Shown here in pieces: positions 34,166 through 42,587 of a stretch of 64,000 nucleotides of DNA. The translations under genes were made by a program, and so were the position numbers. How positions within the stretch are numbered: position 1 is the first letter of the stretch; each line of letters starts with the position of its first letter. The notes under the pieces are model-generated. The model did not search any database, was not told the origin of the DNA, and worked only from the letters and a program-made list of their open reading frames with translations. The DNA comes from Halovivax ruber XH-70 (GTDB taxonomy: Archaea > Halobacteriota > Halobacteria > Halobacteriales > Natrialbaceae), in assembly GCF_000328525.1 (NCBI RefSeq), contig NC_019964.1:2232001-2296000 (forward strand). Reading direction: 5' to 3'.

Positions 34166-35032
34166 TCAGTCGTCGGTCGCCACGATGGCACGCGTACTCC
34201 GCCCCCACTCGGGGCCGCCCGCGATCTCGCTCGGTTCGTCCGCCAGGTACAGCATGATCAGCATCGTCACGACGTATTTCGTGATCACGTCGAGGGCGCT
34301 GTATCCCCAGGAGGTGACCACGACGTCGAGGACGACGAACCCCTCCACGCCAAGCGCCCACAGGACCGGATAGCCGAACCAGCCGACGACGGTGAGGAGT
34401 TTCAGCGTATCGAAGATGTCCGCAGTGCCGGTCAGATCGGCCTCTGCCGACCACTCGACCAGAAGGATGTAGACGATCACCAGAAAGAACGTCGAACTCA
34501 GCGCGTACCACCACCAGCGGAGGAACAGTGCGGACGTCGTGAGCGCGGCGGCGAGCCCGGTGAGACACATGGCGATCGTGAGCGCGACCGAGGTCAGAAT
34601 CTTCGTCCAGTCCGACCCCGCGATCAACCCGAGTGCGATCAAGATGAACGGGGTAGAGAACGTCCAGGTGAGATACCGCCCCCACATGATCAACACGCCG
34701 GCTTCGCCAGCCGTCGTCCGGCCCGCGGCCGGGTGGCCAGGTGGCATCTCGACGATACTCAGCGTCAATCCCGACGTCAGCCCCGTGTAACTCGAAATCG
34801 AAACGACGGAGATGAGCAGGACCGAGACGGTGATCAGCCTGGCTCGGGGGTCTGTCAGGCCCCGGGCGAGGACGACGATCGCGAGAATAGTCAGCCCCGC
34901 GAGAGCGATGTTCAGGACGAACGATAGCGACAGGAGCGCGTCGTCGTGGACGTACTCGAACAGCGTCCGCTGTGACGCCGTGCCGACGACGGCGTCTAGG
35001 ACCGGCCGTGCCGAAAGTGTCGAAGGGTGCAT
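34166..35032 (-). CDS. hop: Halorhodopsin (light-driven chloride pump)
   Basis: 288 residues, seven membrane helices. Helix C is GRYLTWTFSTPFILIALGL. T122, S126 and A133 replace the bacteriorhodopsin D85, T89 and D96, giving the T-S-A set of inward anion pumps; R119 is conserved. Helix G carries D248 and the retinal Schiff-base lysine K252 (SALDVITKYV). The B-C loop begins with EMPPGHPAAG, typical of halorhodopsin. It pumps chloride into the cell with each photon. The ATG at 35032 is about 30 bases after a TTTTATAG box. No retinal-synthesis gene is in the window. Confidence 0.95.
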   Translation of the reverse strand: MHPSTLSARPVLDAVVGTASQRTLFEYVHDDALLSLSFVLNIALAGLTILAIVVLARGLTDPRARLITVSVLLISVVSISSYTGLTSGLTLSIVEMPPGHPAAGRTTAGEAGVLIMWGRYLTWTFSTPFILIALGLIAGSDWTKILTSVALTIAMCLTGLAAALTTSALFLRWWWYALSSTFFLVIVYILLVEWSAEADLTGTADIFDTLKLLTVVGWFGYPVLWALGVEGFVVLDVVVTSWGYSALDVITKYVVTMLIMLYLADEPSEIAGGPEWGRSTRAIVATDD

Positions 35033-35058
35033 GTGACGGTGGACGTACACGAGCATCG

Positions 35059-35066
35059 CTATAAAA
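35059..35066 (-). promoter_or_regulatory. TATA box of the halorhodopsin gene
   Basis: TTTTATAG on the minus strand, 27-34 bases before the ATG, points to a leaderless or nearly leaderless transcript. I do not see an obvious Bat-type upstream activating sequence. Confidence 0.5.
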
Positions 35067-35261
35067 CGGCAAACCCCGTATCACTGGTGAAACGGGCAAT
35101 TACCTGGCACAGTCGCGAATGCATTGGTACGTTCGCGGCGCACAATTGCCAAAACCAGACCGCGGCCGAGGGCGGGTGGCGGAATCGAGTGGCTCGTCCG
35201 TCGGCCACACCAGGTCACCACCGCGAGAAGGGTTCAAGACCGCGCGGCCCGTACCTCAGGT

Positions 35262-35546
35262 ATGACCGTTCCCGTTCGGTACTATTGCCCGCGCTGTGAG
35301 ACGGTCGTCACCCTGCAACGGTCGGCCTCGATCGCCGACAAATCAGTGACGCCAGCGCCGCTTTCGGGGTGGTCCTATACCGACGTCGACGGCGAGTACG
35401 ACGCGGCAGACGGCGTGCGCATCGTCTGCGGCGAGGCCGAGACCGACGGCGAGGGCTGTGGCGAGCCGTACTACCTGAACTTCCTCCGACTCGCAAACGG
35501 GGCAGACGTCGAACCGGGCGACGCTCGGCCGCCGGGTGAGGCCTGA
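35262..35546 (+). CDS. Small zinc-ribbon-like protein
   Basis: 94 residues from ATG 35262. It has CPRC near the N-terminus (VRYYCPRCETVVTLQR) and a second pair, C then CG, in RIVCGEAETDGEGCGEPYYL. This arrangement suggests one zinc ribbon. The rest is acidic. It is convergent with the PPOX-family gene and lies between the two rhodopsin genes, with no evidence that it works with them. Confidence 0.65.
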   Translation: MTVPVRYYCPRCETVVTLQRSASIADKSVTPAPLSGWSYTDVDGEYDAADGVRIVCGEAETDGEGCGEPYYLNFLRLANGADVEPGDARPPGEA

Positions 35547-35597
35547 CCCAGGAGCCACAGAGCGTCCGCGGACGAATCACACTCCGCGCCGCCAGTC

Positions 35598-36059
35598 TCA
35601 CGCGTCGGTTGCGGATACGTCGCGCATTCGCTCGGCGTAGTCCCAGCTGTAGATGGTCGACGGCTCGATCCGGATGCGGACCTCCTCGCGCTCGTCGTCG
35701 AGTAGCCACTGGGCGAGCGACGAATCCGTCCCGTCAAGGTAGCGTTCGACGAGTTCCTGGAGCGTGTCCCTCGCACCGTCAGTCGAGATCGTTACGGTCC
35801 CGTTCCCTCTGATCCCGCTGTAGGGAACCCGGTTCGTCGAGACGTCGAAGGCCACCGACGGATCGTTCCGCAGAAAGCCCGCGACGGCCGCATCCGCCTG
35901 GGTCGCACACTCGAACACGCCATCACGGTAGCGATACCACAGCGTGACGACCCACAGCGAGCCGTCCGGGCGGTGGGTAGCCAGCCGAATCGGAACCGTC
36001 GTTTCCTGCAGGAAGATCTCGACGTCGTCCTCGCTCCAGGTACCGCGGAACTCGGTCAT
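35598..36059 (-). CDS. Pyridoxamine 5'-phosphate oxidase-like flavin protein
   Basis: 153 residues from ATG 36059. The split-barrel FMN fold is indicated by VPIRLATHRPDGSLWVVTLW, then DGVFECATQADAA and VAFDVSTNRVPYSGIRGNG, and the closing RIRIEPSTIYSWDYAERM. Members bind FMN, F420 or haem and range from PNP oxidase to F420 reductases. The exact cofactor cannot be told. It lies 79 bases downstream of heliorhodopsin on the same strand. Confidence 0.8.
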   Translation of the reverse strand: MTEFRGTWSEDDVEIFLQETTVPIRLATHRPDGSLWVVTLWYRYRDGVFECATQADAAVAGFLRNDPSVAFDVSTNRVPYSGIRGNGTVTISTDGARDTLQELVERYLDGTDSSLAQWLLDDEREEVRIRIEPSTIYSWDYAERMRDVSATDA

Positions 36060-36138
36060 ACGGGTTCCCGACACCGTGCAGGGAGAAAAACGCACCCGGA
36101 CAGACTCCCCGTGTGGTGGCCCTGCCATCCACCGCGGC

Positions 36139-36981
36139 TCAGATCGGCGACGTCAGCGTCCCGAAGTAGACCTGCCAGGCCAGCGCCGACTTCGCGACGA
36201 GACTCAGGAGGATGTAGACCCGCTCGCCGAAGAGGTACTGCCGCCAGCGCCAGGTCTCCCGGTACTGCAGGATCATGTTGATGGCGAAGAGATTGAAGAA
36301 CACGAAAATTGAGATGTAGATATAGATGACGAAGTCCGGGACCTCGCCGTCGCCCGCGACGACGGATCCGACGAGGACGATCGCGATGACGACCCACGGG
36401 ATCGCGCCGGCGACGACGCCCACGTTGTAGGCCGTCCAGTCGGTCCGATCGGTCAGTTCGTTGTGCCGTTCCATCACGAGGCCACAGAGGTTCATCACCG
36501 CGACGAGGCCGAACAGGGCGACGAGCGTCCCAAGGTCCCAGATGCCGGCGAGCATGGCGATGACGACGATCATCAGCGAGGCGCTGAGTGCGTACTCGTA
36601 CCAGCGATAGGGGTTCATCCCCCGCTCCAGATAGCGGACGTACGCCCCGTAGCGGACGGTGGCGACGATCGTGTGCGCGATCGCCGAGAGGAACAGGAAA
36701 CCGGCGACCAGCAACGGGAGCGGGACCTCGACCCACTGCACCGTCGTGGGCGCGAGGGCCTCCGTCGCGACGTCGAACTCGTAGCGCGTCCGGGTGATCG
36801 GCCACTGGATCGATTCGGCGAAGACGACCATCAGCGCCCCCTGGACGAAGTGGAGGACGGCCATCACGGCGTTCCAGCGACGGAGTCGCCGGTACCGGGG
36901 CGCGGCCCGAAGCGGCGTCGACGACTCCGATTCCGGTGACGCGTCCGCCGGTGCAACCGGCGAGCGTGTGGACGAGGACAT
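36139..36981 (-). CDS. Heliorhodopsin
   Basis: 280 residues from ATG 36981, seven membrane helices after a disordered Ser/Pro/Glu N-terminus. The heliorhodopsin motifs are WYEYALSASLMI in helix C, with E129 as Schiff-base counterion, and YILLSLVAKSALAWQVYFGTL-type helix G with retinal lysine K264. The 135-residue spacing between counterion and lysine matches the family. Heliorhodopsins bind retinal, have inverted topology and a long photocycle, and their physiological role is debated (signalling or enzyme regulation). Here it is about 1.1 kb from halorhodopsin and transcribed in the same direction. Confidence 0.93.
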   Translation of the reverse strand: MSSSTRSPVAPADASPESESSTPLRAAPRYRRLRRWNAVMAVLHFVQGALMVVFAESIQWPITRTRYEFDVATEALAPTTVQWVEVPLPLLVAGFLFLSAIAHTIVATVRYGAYVRYLERGMNPYRWYEYALSASLMIVVIAMLAGIWDLGTLVALFGLVAVMNLCGLVMERHNELTDRTDWTAYNVGVVAGAIPWVVIAIVLVGSVVAGDGEVPDFVIYIYISIFVFFNLFAINMILQYRETWRWRQYLFGERVYILLSLVAKSALAWQVYFGTLTSPI

Positions 36982-37081
36982 CTCGATTCCAGCCGTACGA
37001 CACCCACGGTCGTATAGTTCGAGGGACGAAGACAGCACAGCGCCGCAGTAGGCGTCCCCTACGCTTCGATGCTGTCGGTCC

Positions 37082-37825
37082 CTACGAGGAGCCGTTCGGC
37101 GCCTCGCCGAGGCTGCGTTCGACCGCGCGCTCGACGTGCAAGGCAGTGGTGTCGTACAGCGGAACCTCGGGCCGGTCGGTCTGCGAGACGAGCAGCTCGA
37201 TCTCGGTGCAGCCCAGGACGACCCCCTCGGCACCACGCGCGACGAGATCGTCGATGAGCTCGAGATAGCGCTCTCGGGAATCGGCCAGTACCTCGCCGTG
37301 GGTCAGTTCCTCGAAGATGATCCGGTCGACCGCTTCCCGATCGTCGGCGTCGGGAACGAGCGTCTCGATGCCGTGGTCGGCGAATCGGTCGTGATAGAAC
37401 GCACCCTCCATCACCGCCGCGGTGCCCAGCACACCGATCGTCTCGAGCCCGTCGGCCCGGATCGCCTCGGCGGCGACGTCGACGATGTGGACGAACGGGA
37501 TCGAGAGCGCCTCGACCAGCCGGGGCGCGACGCGATGCATCGTGTTCGTCGCCATGACGACGAAGTCCGCGCCCGCGGCCTCGATGGCCAGCGCGGCGTC
37601 GACGAGACGGTCTCCCGCCCGATCCCACTGGTCGGTGCGGATACAGCGCTCGATCTCGGCGAAGTTGACGCTCCGAATGACGAGGTCTCCCGCATTGTGC
37701 CCGCCCAGTTCGTCACCGATGGCCTCGTCGATACCCCGGTAATACTCGCGTGTCGACTCGCTACTCATGCCGCCGAGGATCCCCACCGTCGCGAGGTCGT
37801 GGGGATCACCTGAATCGGTACTCAT
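37082..37825 (-). CDS. Aspartate/glutamate racemase-family protein
   Basis: 247 residues of the Asp/Glu racemase superfamily. The first catalytic position lies in VVMATNTMHRV and offers Thr rather than Cys; the second is the Cys of GVVLGCTEIELL. The asymmetric Thr/Cys pair is known in the broad-specificity L-Asp/Glu-specific racemase YgeA of Escherichia coli. GILGGMSSESTREYY is the N-terminal substrate loop. It could racemise an amino acid or act on a related substrate. Its ATG is about 50 bases downstream of an AT-rich stretch that may serve both it and the divergent VapB region. Confidence 0.85.
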   Translation of the reverse strand: MSTDSGDPHDLATVGILGGMSSESTREYYRGIDEAIGDELGGHNAGDLVIRSVNFAEIERCIRTDQWDRAGDRLVDAALAIEAAGADFVVMATNTMHRVAPRLVEALSIPFVHIVDVAAEAIRADGLETIGVLGTAAVMEGAFYHDRFADHGIETLVPDADDREAVDRIIFEELTHGEVLADSRERYLELIDDLVARGAEGVVLGCTEIELLVSQTDRPEVPLYDTTALHVERAVERSLGEAPNGSS

Positions 37826-38030
37826 TGCTGTCTTCAGTTCGTTTCTCGCGCCCCACCATATATCTCCGAATTAACGGTGAATATGTTGGTTGGACATGCG
37901 GAGTGTAGTCAACTGAGCCGCTGTAAACACGAGAACAGGCCCGTCAGAGTGGTTCTCACCAGACTGGATCGTTCGGCAGGGTTTCGCCCACCGAGACCAC
38001 TGCTCGTCGGTCCCGAGGATTCAATAGCTC

Positions 38031-38046
38031 GTATACCCCAGTATAC
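38031..38046 (+). promoter_or_regulatory. Paired GTATAC sites, candidate VapB operator
   Basis: GTATAC occurs twice with a ten-base repeat (38031-38036 and 38041-38046). Each half is itself a palindrome, and the second lies five bases before the VapB ATG. One helical turn between copies suits a dimeric antitoxin repressor. Confidence 0.4.
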
Positions 38047-38050
38047 AGCA

Positions 38051-38281
38051 ATGAGCAAATCGATGCGAATCTCCGAGGAGTTTCACGAGTACATCGCATC
38101 GCACAAGCGCGACGACGAAACGATGGAGGATACCCTTCGTCGGCTCATCGGCGGTCCACACCCGGAAGAGGTCGCGGGGATTCTCTCGAGTGACACGGCA
38201 GCGACTATGCGATCGCGACTGGACACGAAACACGAGGTCGACGCCGACGAAAAACGCGAACTTCGGGAGCGATTCGAGTGA
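38051..38281 (+). CDS. vapB: VapB-type antitoxin
   Basis: 76 residues. A short N-terminal strand-helix (KSMRISEEFHEYIAS) precedes an RLIGGP-type motif and an acidic tail (DEKRELRERFE) that would wrap the toxin. Its stop overlaps the GTG of the PIN gene by four bases. Paired GTATAC sites just upstream are the likely autoregulatory operator. Confidence 0.82.
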   Translation: MSKSMRISEEFHEYIASHKRDDETMEDTLRRLIGGPHPEEVAGILSSDTAATMRSRLDTKHEVDADEKRELRERFE

Positions 38282-38670
38282 TTCTCGACACCTCGTTTCT
38301 GATCGATCTGTTCGACGGGCGCCAAGACGCCTTCGAGAAGGGACTCGAATTCGCGGAATCGGGAACGATCCAACGCGTCCCGGCACCCGTGGTGATGGAA
38401 CTATCGTACGGTGCTGGGTTCGGTGACGAGACGGAACGCCGCAACGTACAGAACGCGCTCCGGATGTACCCGATCGTCGAACAGGACGAACAGATCGCTC
38501 GACGGGCAGGGCACCTCCTGGCAACGGCCGACGTCGAGGCTGGTGGTGAGAGTGGGATCGACAAAGTCGACCCGATGGTCGCGGCGGTAGCCGACCGATA
38601 CGGTGAACCGGTCTGTACGGCGAACACTCGAGATTTCGAAGCTCTGGGAGTCGACGTGGAGCGGTACTGA
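38278..38670 (+). CDS. vapC: VapC-type PIN-domain ribonuclease toxin
   Basis: 130 residues from GTG 38278. The PIN acidic residues are present: D4 in ILDTSFLIDLF, Glu in VVMELSYGAG, and Asp residues in GIDKVDPMVAAVA and CTANTRDFEAL. VapC toxins cleave specific RNAs (often initiator tRNA or rRNA) until VapB binds them. It is translationally coupled to vapB. Confidence 0.88.
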   Translation: MILDTSFLIDLFDGRQDAFEKGLEFAESGTIQRVPAPVVMELSYGAGFGDETERRNVQNALRMYPIVEQDEQIARRAGHLLATADVEAGGESGIDKVDPMVAAVADRYGEPVCTANTRDFEALGVDVERY

Positions 38671-38721
38671 GAACCGGGGAATTGGTTTTCGCGTGATACG
38701 TTCGCCTGCTGACGCGGCCAC

Positions 38722-39912
38722 CTACTGATTCGTCGAGACGACCTCGAGGACGTCCCGGTGATCCAGGACGGTATCCGCGCCGACCTGGCGATCGTCGCGA
38801 CAGTCGATGCCGTGGAGGAAGCCGTCGCCGATGTCGGAGTGGAGGTGGTAGGCGAAGTCCTCCGCGGTCGCGTCCGCGGGCAGGAGAAAACAGTCGCGGA
38901 AGGGGCCTTTGGTCCAGTTGCCCGAGGCCGTCCCGGGGAAGACGGCCTTCAGATCGAGCACGTCGAAGGTCGCCGTTTCGAGTACCTGCTGGACGCCCGT
39001 CCCGTCGAACTCGTCGACGAACTCGCGGATCTGTTCGAGTCCGGCCTCCTGCTCGGCGGGGAGGTCCTCGGTCGTGATCGCGAAGTCACGCTCTCCGGGC
39101 GTGTACTCGACTACCCCCTGTTCTTTCGCGTTCTTCAGCGCTTTTTCGGCGTGAGCGGAGACGGGGACGAACTCCAGGTGCTCGTAGGCGGGATCGGTCG
39201 TGATCTCGTCCCAGTTGTCCTGTGCGGCCGGCGTGTCCATCTTGTTTGCCGCGATGGTCATCGGCTTCGTGCGCTTTCGGATCTCGCGGGCGAGGGCCTC
39301 TTTTTCCGCACCGTCCCACTCGAGTGGCGCGACCGGCAAGTCGATCGCGAGGATCGTCTGCTTGATCGCCGCCGGTGAGATGCCGAATGCCGAGAGTTGC
39401 TCGCCGAGGACGTCCTCGGGATCGATGTCTTCGACCTGCTTGTCCGCGTACCGTCGCACGCCCTTCTCCAGAATGTCCAGGTACCACGCGTCGAGTTCGT
39501 CTTCGAGGAAGTCGATGTCCTCGCGCGGGTCGTGACCCTCCGTCGCCTCGCCCTCGCTGTCGGTCGTGCCGGAGAAGTCGACCACGTGGATCAGGACGTC
39601 GGTCTCGTTTAAGTCCGTGAGAAACTGGTTTCCGAGGCCACGCCCCTCGTGAGCGCCGGGAACCAGCCCCGCCACGTCGACGAGTTTCACGGGGACGAAC
39701 CGGGTGCCGTCCTCGCAGACGCCAACCGACGGCTGACACGTCTCGTCGAACTCCGGTGCCGCACACGGTGTCCGCACGTACGCCTCGCCTACGCTCGGGT
39801 CGATCGTCGTGAACGGGTAGGCCCCTTCGGGCACGTCGTTCATCGTCGCCGCGTTGAACAGCGTCGACTTGCCCACCGAGGGCTTGCCGACCAGGCCGAT
39901 CCGATAACTCAT
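38722..39912 (-). CDS. YchF/OLA1-type GTPase (OBG family)
   Basis: 396 residues from ATG 39912. G1 is GLVGKPSVGKSTLFNA, with G2 in the AYPFTTIDPSVG loop. G3 is VDVAGLVPGAHEGRGLG, G4 NKMD (IAANKMDTPAAQ) and G5 near VPVSAHAEKAL. The C-terminal TGS-like segment (LKAVFPGTASGNW, HSDIGDGFLHGIDCR) completes the archaeal/eukaryotic form. It probably binds ribosomes and prefers ATP or GTP, as other members do. The start is well separated from the upstream region by a normal promoter gap. Confidence 0.92.
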   Translation of the reverse strand: MSYRIGLVGKPSVGKSTLFNAATMNDVPEGAYPFTTIDPSVGEAYVRTPCAAPEFDETCQPSVGVCEDGTRFVPVKLVDVAGLVPGAHEGRGLGNQFLTDLNETDVLIHVVDFSGTTDSEGEATEGHDPREDIDFLEDELDAWYLDILEKGVRRYADKQVEDIDPEDVLGEQLSAFGISPAAIKQTILAIDLPVAPLEWDGAEKEALAREIRKRTKPMTIAANKMDTPAAQDNWDEITTDPAYEHLEFVPVSAHAEKALKNAKEQGVVEYTPGERDFAITTEDLPAEQEAGLEQIREFVDEFDGTGVQQVLETATFDVLDLKAVFPGTASGNWTKGPFRDCFLLPADATAEDFAYHLHSDIGDGFLHGIDCRDDRQVGADTVLDHRDVLEVVSTNQ

Positions 39913-40094
39913 TGGCGGATCGAGGGAGTCGGCGCCTAAACGGGTTTCTACCTCGGTGTGGCCGTGTGAAGTGGTTTCACGAGTCGCAGTGACGAGGGCC
40001 GAATCGGCATGGCATACGCGGGCACGACACAAACGTGCACGGCCGATTACAATGAATACTTACAAGTACGCTGGTGAAATGTGTAAAGACGAAC

Positions 40095-40961
40095 ATGCAG
40101 CTTTCGCGCACCCTCCAGGCCGCCCTTCTCGGTGGCTCTTTCGCCGGATTTGCCCACGCCCTCCTCGTCTACGGACTGTTCAGTCTCTTCGAGTACCAGG
40201 CCGTCGTTCCGAACGCCCCGATGGCAGCCATCCTGCTGGGAAGTTTCTGCCTCGGCTTCGTCGCCATCGGGTGCAGTCTCTACACGCGGCTACTCACACC
40301 CGGGATCGGCTTCGGGGCGCTCGTCACTGTCGTGAGCGTCGTCGAGCTTACGACGCCCGGACCGGAACGAATCGGCGAACTTGGTGGCGCCATCGTCGTC
40401 GACGGGGCGTTCTACGTTCTGTGGTACGCCGAGTCGTGGGCCGTCTGGCTCTCGCTCTTGCTCGTCGGCACGATCGCGGAGTACGCGATCAGGAGCCGGT
40501 ACGAGCTCGGCAGCGACGGTGTCCGACCGCTACCAACCCTGTCCCGGTCCCGTTCGACCGGCATCACACTCGTCGGCACCGTCAGCGTCCTCGTCGGGAT
40601 AGCGGTCCTGACGCAGCTCGAAGCGAGCCACAACTGGGACCTCACCGCCTCGATCCTCGGCGGTGGGTTCGCGACGATGGCCACCGCGATTGCGCTAGGC
40701 GCCGTGCTCGGTCGCGGCCTGCTCGCACCCGTCGCCCTCTACACAGTGGTCGTCCCGACGGCCATGGGTACAGAAGTGTTCACGGCCCCCGATAGCGGGA
40801 TGCACGTTCTCGCGATCGGGATGCTCGCTGCGGCCTCCATCGGCATCGTCGTCATCGAGACCTCCATCCGGACTGGAGTCCGGCGCGTACGAAGCGCACG
40901 GGCGCTGACCGACGGAACGATCCCATCAGCCGCTGACTCGCCCGAGCACCACGCGGACTGA
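40095..40961 (+). CDS. Polytopic membrane protein, CbtA-like or unknown
   Basis: 288 residues from ATG 40095 (GTG 40074 is an alternative) with seven or eight hydrophobic helices. The TATA-like TACTTACAA about 30-38 bases upstream favours the ATG. The first two helices (ALLGGSFAGFAHALLVYGLF) and the E residue in FSLFEYQAVV resemble small transporters, but I recognise no family with certainty. It stands alone. Confidence 0.6.
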   Translation: MQLSRTLQAALLGGSFAGFAHALLVYGLFSLFEYQAVVPNAPMAAILLGSFCLGFVAIGCSLYTRLLTPGIGFGALVTVVSVVELTTPGPERIGELGGAIVVDGAFYVLWYAESWAVWLSLLLVGTIAEYAIRSRYELGSDGVRPLPTLSRSRSTGITLVGTVSVLVGIAVLTQLEASHNWDLTASILGGGFATMATAIALGAVLGRGLLAPVALYTVVVPTAMGTEVFTAPDSGMHVLAIGMLAAASIGIVVIETSIRTGVRRVRSARALTDGTIPSAADSPEHHAD

Positions 40962-41039
40962 ACGGCCAGACAGTGCCCATCGGTACCGGCCGCTGCACAT
41001 CCCGGTCCGACCGAAACTGCAAACTCGGACGCGGCGAAG

Positions 41040-41399
41040 ATGACTCCTATGTCAGGAATCGTCTTCTTCGGAACCCGATCTCGCGAATCGGTCGTCGAAT
41101 TTTACGTCGAACGCGTCGGTGCCGATCACTGGCTCGAACAACCCGACTGTACGATCCTGCGCTACGACAATCAGCTGCTCGGGTTCTGTGACCGCGACCG
41201 CGCCGAGACCGACGGCACGATCACGGTCGTCTTCGATTCGGCCGCGACCGTCGACGACGCGTACGAGCGACTCTCCGACGTCGCCCACGACGAGCCCGTC
41301 GAGAACGAGCGCTATCGAATCTACCAGTTCTTCGCCGACGATCCCGAGGGACGAACGGTCGAATTCCAGACGTTTTTACACGAGACCGAACCGATCTGA
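41040..41399 (+). CDS. VOC (glyoxalase/bleomycin-resistance)-fold protein
   Basis: 119 residues. One VOC repeat pair is visible: ESVVEFYVERVGADHWLEQ, ILRYDNQLLGFCDRD, then DDAYERLSDVAHDE and a final IYQFFADDPEGRTVEFQTFL. The conserved Glu of the last strand is present, but classic metal His residues are not obvious. Substrate unknown. An internal ATG at 41049 is an alternative start. Confidence 0.75.
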   Translation: MTPMSGIVFFGTRSRESVVEFYVERVGADHWLEQPDCTILRYDNQLLGFCDRDRAETDGTITVVFDSAATVDDAYERLSDVAHDEPVENERYRIYQFFADDPEGRTVEFQTFLHETEPI

Positions 41400-41541
41400 G
41401 CCGAGGACCACACGAACGACGTTGGAACACGAATCCCTGCGGCGTTGCCCGGACCAGGACAGTCCAGTCACGACCGCACGGCCCGTTCAACCGCTGGACC
41501 GAGGAGCCTAAGACGGAACGGGCCCGAAACCGGGATACACG

Positions 41542-41859
41542 ATGTGGTACGTCCTCCTTCTGGCGGGCCTGTTCGAGATCGCCTGGGCGATCGGGCTCCA
41601 GTACTCCGACGGGTTCACGAGACCGGGTCCGACGGTCGCGACCCTGATCGCCCTCGCGATCAGTATGGTCCTGCTCGCACGGGCGGTCACGGAACTCCCG
41701 ATTGGGACGGCCTACGCGGTGTGGACGGGCATCGGTGCCGTCGGGACCGCCACGCTCGGCGTAGTCCTCTTCGACGAACCCGCGACGCTCGCACGAGCCG
41801 GCTTCATCGGGCTCATCGTCGTCGGGATCGTCGGTCTTCACCTCGCTGGCGGGCACTGA
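41542..41859 (+). CDS. Small multidrug resistance (SMR) family transporter, Gdx/SugE-like
   Basis: 105 residues, four membrane helices. The essential Glu is E12 in AGLFEIAWAIGLQYSDGFTR. IGTAYAVWTGIGAVGTATLG is the helix-3 signature and FIGLIVVGIVGLHLAG the dimerisation helix. The FEIAWAIGL opening matches the guanidinium exporter (Gdx/SugE) branch more than EmrE. It works as an antiparallel dimer coupled to proton influx. Confidence 0.88.
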   Translation: MWYVLLLAGLFEIAWAIGLQYSDGFTRPGPTVATLIALAISMVLLARAVTELPIGTAYAVWTGIGAVGTATLGVVLFDEPATLARAGFIGLIVVGIVGLHLAGGH

Positions 41860-41921
41860 CGGAGTGGGGGGAGTGACACGACCGGTGCGTGAGCGAGTGG
41901 TCGCTGACGCAAGTGATGCGG

Positions 41922-42395
41922 CTACTCGCTGACGCGTTGTAAGGCGAGTTCGATCGCCGCGAGGGAGCCGTCCACGTTGGACGGGTTGACGCGCAACAGT
42001 CCGTGGGGTTCGTACGAGTCCGAGTAGTCGAAGAGTCGATTCACCTTCGCTCGCGGGACCTGAATTTCCTCGACGGCCGAGAGCGAGTAGAGCATGGTGA
42101 ACGGCTCACCCGTCTCGAAGGCGTCGCTGGCCCAGCCCTCGTCGTCTTCGACCGTCGTCTCGACCCGCCCCGTGGCGACGTAGGCGTCGTCCCGGAAGAA
42201 CAGGACGAGATCGTCGGGTTCCAGTTTTGCGAAATTCGACTCGTTTCGCGAGCCGTCACTCACTCCCCAGAACCGAACCGACTCACCGTCGGCCAGGCCA
42301 TCGGGGGCCTCGGGAACGGACGTCAGATCGACGGGCGATACGACGGTCTCGTCGAAGGCCGGCGACTCACACCGCGCGAGAAACACGTTCGACAT
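41922..42395 (-). CDS. PUA/EVE-like domain protein
   Basis: 157 residues. The beta-barrel pattern (NVFLARCESPAFDET, SVRFWGVSDGSRNESNFAKL, DDLVLFFRDDAYVATGRVE and AFETGEPFTMLYSL) resembles the PUA-like/EVE-type modules found at the N-termini of haloarchaeal restriction and RNA-modification proteins. Here the module is on its own. The LRVNPSNVDG segment near the end is a further beta strand. Its partner nucleic acid, if any, is unknown. Confidence 0.6.
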   Translation of the reverse strand: MSNVFLARCESPAFDETVVSPVDLTSVPEAPDGLADGESVRFWGVSDGSRNESNFAKLEPDDLVLFFRDDAYVATGRVETTVEDDEGWASDAFETGEPFTMLYSLSAVEEIQVPRAKVNRLFDYSDSYEPHGLLRVNPSNVDGSLAAIELALQRVSE

Positions 42396-42587
42396 GTAGT
42401 TGTCCAGATGGCGTTTCCGAGAGGTATTAAATAAAGTGGTGGGCGATTTACCTGCCGGATCGGGCCGTAACAGGCGCTTGAGGCGCGTAGAGAGTGGTTT
42501 TCCCCACTGAGCGGGACGTGATAATGCGACCGATTACGAGTCAGGTGTCGTGAACATCGTCGATCGTGCGGAACGTCGCAGGCGGCC

